From Clytia hemisphaerica (Eukaryota; Cnidaria; Hydrozoa; Leptothecata; Clytiidae), in contig CACVBU010000865.1 of the NCBI GenBank assembly GCA_902728285.1, forward strand, positions 587,044 to 651,043: a stretch of 64,000 nt of DNA. Direction: 5' to 3'. Below the pieces are notes generated by a model. The model saw only the letters and a list, made by a program, of their open reading frames with translations. It was not told the origin of the DNA and made no database searches. How positions within the stretch are numbered: the stretch's first letter is position 1; each line of letters starts with the position of its first letter. A program made the translations under genes and the position numbers. Positions 61,941 to 64,000 of the stretch are shown piece after piece.

Positions 61941-63659
61941 AAACAAACACTTCGTCTTACAGTTTATGCGCTCCTTTTGTTTTATATAAATAGACATTTT
62001 GTTGTAAAGTGTAGCGACGGAGAGTGAAATATATGTGTTCATTTTCTTCAAAAAGTTATGTGTTTTTATAAAAAAGTCAACAAGAGAAAAAAATTGTTTC
62101 TTTTAGTGAAAATTTTGTGATTTGAGATAAAAGTATCATATATGATTTTTACAAAGCTCGTCAGAAAAAATAACCTTCCACAATAAAAATTATTTAGGAC
62201 GTAACTAGATTAGAATACTGTATACAAAACAATGAAAATATTAATCCAGAAAAATCATTAAGTCTTGGATTCCTTTGTAAAACTGTCACTGGAAATAAGC
62301 CTTGGGTTTGCCAACATTGCCTGTAGAATCATGCTTTAAAAGTCTCAAAATTTAAAACAACATAAACCAACTGCTGCAAACCACAAACCAATTCCAAACA
62401 AAGAGCATGTGTTATATCCATTATAAAATGTCATGACTGAATACACTGAGACTCTGGAATCAAAACAGCATGAGGGTCTATGCAAGTTACTCGCTCCAAT
62501 ATATTGCAGATGTTATATTCAATGTTCAATCAAAAATCTATCCTTTTTATTGATTACAACACTCTGGACCACTCAAGTGGTATAAAATAAGCAACTTTCG
62601 ATTTAATCTTTACGAATAACATTCTTTTTCTTCAACAGTTCAATCATCCACGAAAACAAGTGAAGCTCTCAGGTCTTGAAAACTTTTTTATTTACTTCAA
62701 TGTTGTCATCTCTTGTTACGTAAAAGATTTTCAGAATATAATAACTGAAGGAAAATATTTCGATATTTTCTTTCTACTGTACGAGTGCCATCTTCTTTTA
62801 GCTGTTTTTTGATGAAATAATTACAGATATCCATCGCTTATGAAAATTTTCGTTTTTTTAACACGTGACCCGTTCTGACCAATCAGATCCTACCAAAAGC
62901 TGTGTTCAGATTTTGAACGCGTGCTTTCCCTAAGCACTTAAAATCTTTAAATATAAAAAATCTTTAAAGCGCCGAAAACGCTATATTGCCAAAGCCGTGT
63001 GTGAATATGGGCTTAGTTAACCAGGTTACTCTTATCAATCGTACAGGCTCTTTTTTTGCAAGTAATTTTACTGCAGTTTAAGATTTCAGGGATAGAAATG
63101 TTTTAATAATCAACAAGTAGATGAAGAGCTGAGAGTAGTTTGTTCTGACAGATCCATTCTTTACACTGCAATCCCTACACAATGGTCCTATAATGGCGAC
63201 TTTTAATGAGTAGCACCTAGTTAATTGGTCATTAAGAAACAAGGAAACGGTGAATTTGTAGATTTAATGATGTTCTTTCCTTGAAAGAATAAAAATTTGT
63301 TCAGGTGCATTTATCATTTTTGAGGGACCCCTGAAAGTTTATGTACTTAATTTGAATGTTAAAAAGATACCTTATAATGATGTAATACTTAGTTTACTAA
63401 GATATGAGAATGTCTTAGTATGCTACACAGATAATTGCAACTGAGAAAGAGATGTTCCCTTTCCCTTCTTCACTAAATCCTTTTTCCTCTCACTAAATTT
63501 ACTCCCCTTACTCCAGGATTTTAATCCACTCTATATCTGATTTTCCTCAAAAATCTACCCAATTTAGGGCTAGGTCCATCTTTTTATTAAATGTTATTCC
63601 AAAATTGGGATACTTGGTGTGAGTTGCATACAATTTATTTGATTGTTGTTCGCAAAAAA

Positions 63660-63812
63660 GAAGTGTAAACTGGCTGGCATTCCACCCTATCTTATGAAAT
63701 CTGATCTAACAAAATTCAATACAGTTTATAGCATCTTTGAATGTACAAAATCATCTTATTTTTCTTTAGAAACTATACATTATGGGTACTCTTGGAATTC
63801 AACTTAACCAGG
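63660..63812 (+). other. Protein-like open stretch before the right-edge frame
   Basis: AAGTGTAAACTGGCTGGCAT gives KCKLAGIPPYLMKSDLTKFN then TVYSIFECTKSSYFSLETIH, open until a stop near 63812, in a different frame from the open reading frame that begins at 63782. A single frame change would join them, as expected for a decayed gene. Confidence 0.25.
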
Positions 63813-64000
63813 CAAACTCTCTGACTAAATCACTGGCCAATACCAAAACTAACAAATCTAATTGTGACATTTCAATTTTACAAAAACACATCAATGGCTA
63901 TTGGTGCTGTAGCTGTTATCATTTTGTAGAAAGTGATGATATATTTGTCAGCAAGAAACATCGTGCATATCTTTACAGAAAATTTGAACAGATTGAGCCG
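63782..64000 (+). CDS. Partial open reading frame running off the right edge
   Basis: ATG at 63782 opens 73 codons with no stop before the window ends. An in-frame TAG lies just upstream as part of TTTTCTTTAG, which could also be an acceptor. The peptide has a Cys-rich patch (HINGYWCCSCYHF) and a basic end (KKHRAYLYRKFEQIEP). I do not recognise it. It may be the start of a gene, an internal exon, or the last piece of the decayed region to its left. Confidence 0.35.
   Translation, partial: MGTLGIQLNQANSLTKSLANTKTNKSNCDISILQKHINGYWCCSCYHFVESDDIFVSKKHRAYLYRKFEQIEP

Larger units (their letters stand above)
60758..63500 (+). pseudogene. Possible decayed protein-coding sequence, family unknown
   Basis: Several protein-like plus-strand frames follow one another but are broken by stops and frame changes: 60758-60973 (FEFLEDAPIRNLFSSLLEEN), continued after a frame change to about 61077; 62198-62328 (LSLGFLCKTVTGNKPWVCQH); 62340-62586; 62591-62811 (QQFNHPRKQVKLSGLENFFI); 63096-63206 (DEELRVVCSDRSILYTAIPT); 63271-63444 (SGAFIIFEGPLKVYVLNLNV). 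A piggyBac-like MITE interrupts it at 61131-61703. AT-rich DNA makes such frames by chance at times, so this is a weak call; no domain recognised. Confidence 0.25.

Overview
This window is AT-rich nuclear DNA from an animal, most likely an invertebrate. It holds one large spliced protein gene among many intronic and intergenic mobile-element relics. The mix of short non-autonomous DNA transposons (TA-, TTAA- and 8-bp-duplication types), tRNA-like SINE fragments and a few very short introns fits a non-bilaterian or marine invertebrate genome, but I cannot name the species.

The main gene is on the minus strand, from the ATG at 39729-39727 to the TAG at 1021-1019. It encodes a RasGRF-type (RASGRF1/2-like) dual Ras/Rho-family guanine nucleotide exchange factor. 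I assembled 24 coding exons by hand from reading frame, splice sites and family homology. All 23 junctions keep phase and give an open protein of about 1893 residues. Domain order is PH1, coiled coil, IQ motif, DH (RhoGEF), PH2, first half of the REM domain, a very long Ser/Thr-rich linker (mostly one 2.2-kb exon), second half of REM, and CDC25 (RasGEF). This is the vertebrate RasGRF order with a much longer linker. Introns run from 48 nt (intron 16) to 13.8 kb (intron 12), and many of the larger ones contain recognisable mobile elements.

Right of 39.73 kb I find no complete gene. From about 41.9 to 61.7 kb the sequence is a patchwork of inverted-repeat elements: a 392-bp element with an 8-bp target duplication (43719-44110), ATCGAT-rich palindromic elements (44116-44922, 54616-55068), a 1.5-kb element with near-perfect terminal repeats (46986-48470), a foldback with terminal repeats of about 240 bp (51212-53103), elements with arrays of GCGTGCGATC, TTAATCGAACTT or GACGCGCC near their ends, and a piggyBac-like MITE (61131-61703). 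One possible orphan minus-strand exon lies at 54215-54413. Protein-like but frame-broken stretches on the plus strand lie between 60.7 kb and the right edge, where one reading frame (63782-64000) runs off the window.

The most notable points are: a tandem splice acceptor that could add or remove the first two residues of the calmodulin-binding IQ motif; a 48-nt intron; a MITE inserted 8 nt into intron 10 of a formerly ~58-nt intron; a MITE family (TACACG...AAGAAC) with about a dozen copies in the gene's introns and none seen in the intergenic part; and a shared design among unrelated elements in which each carries inverted arrays of its own short motif.
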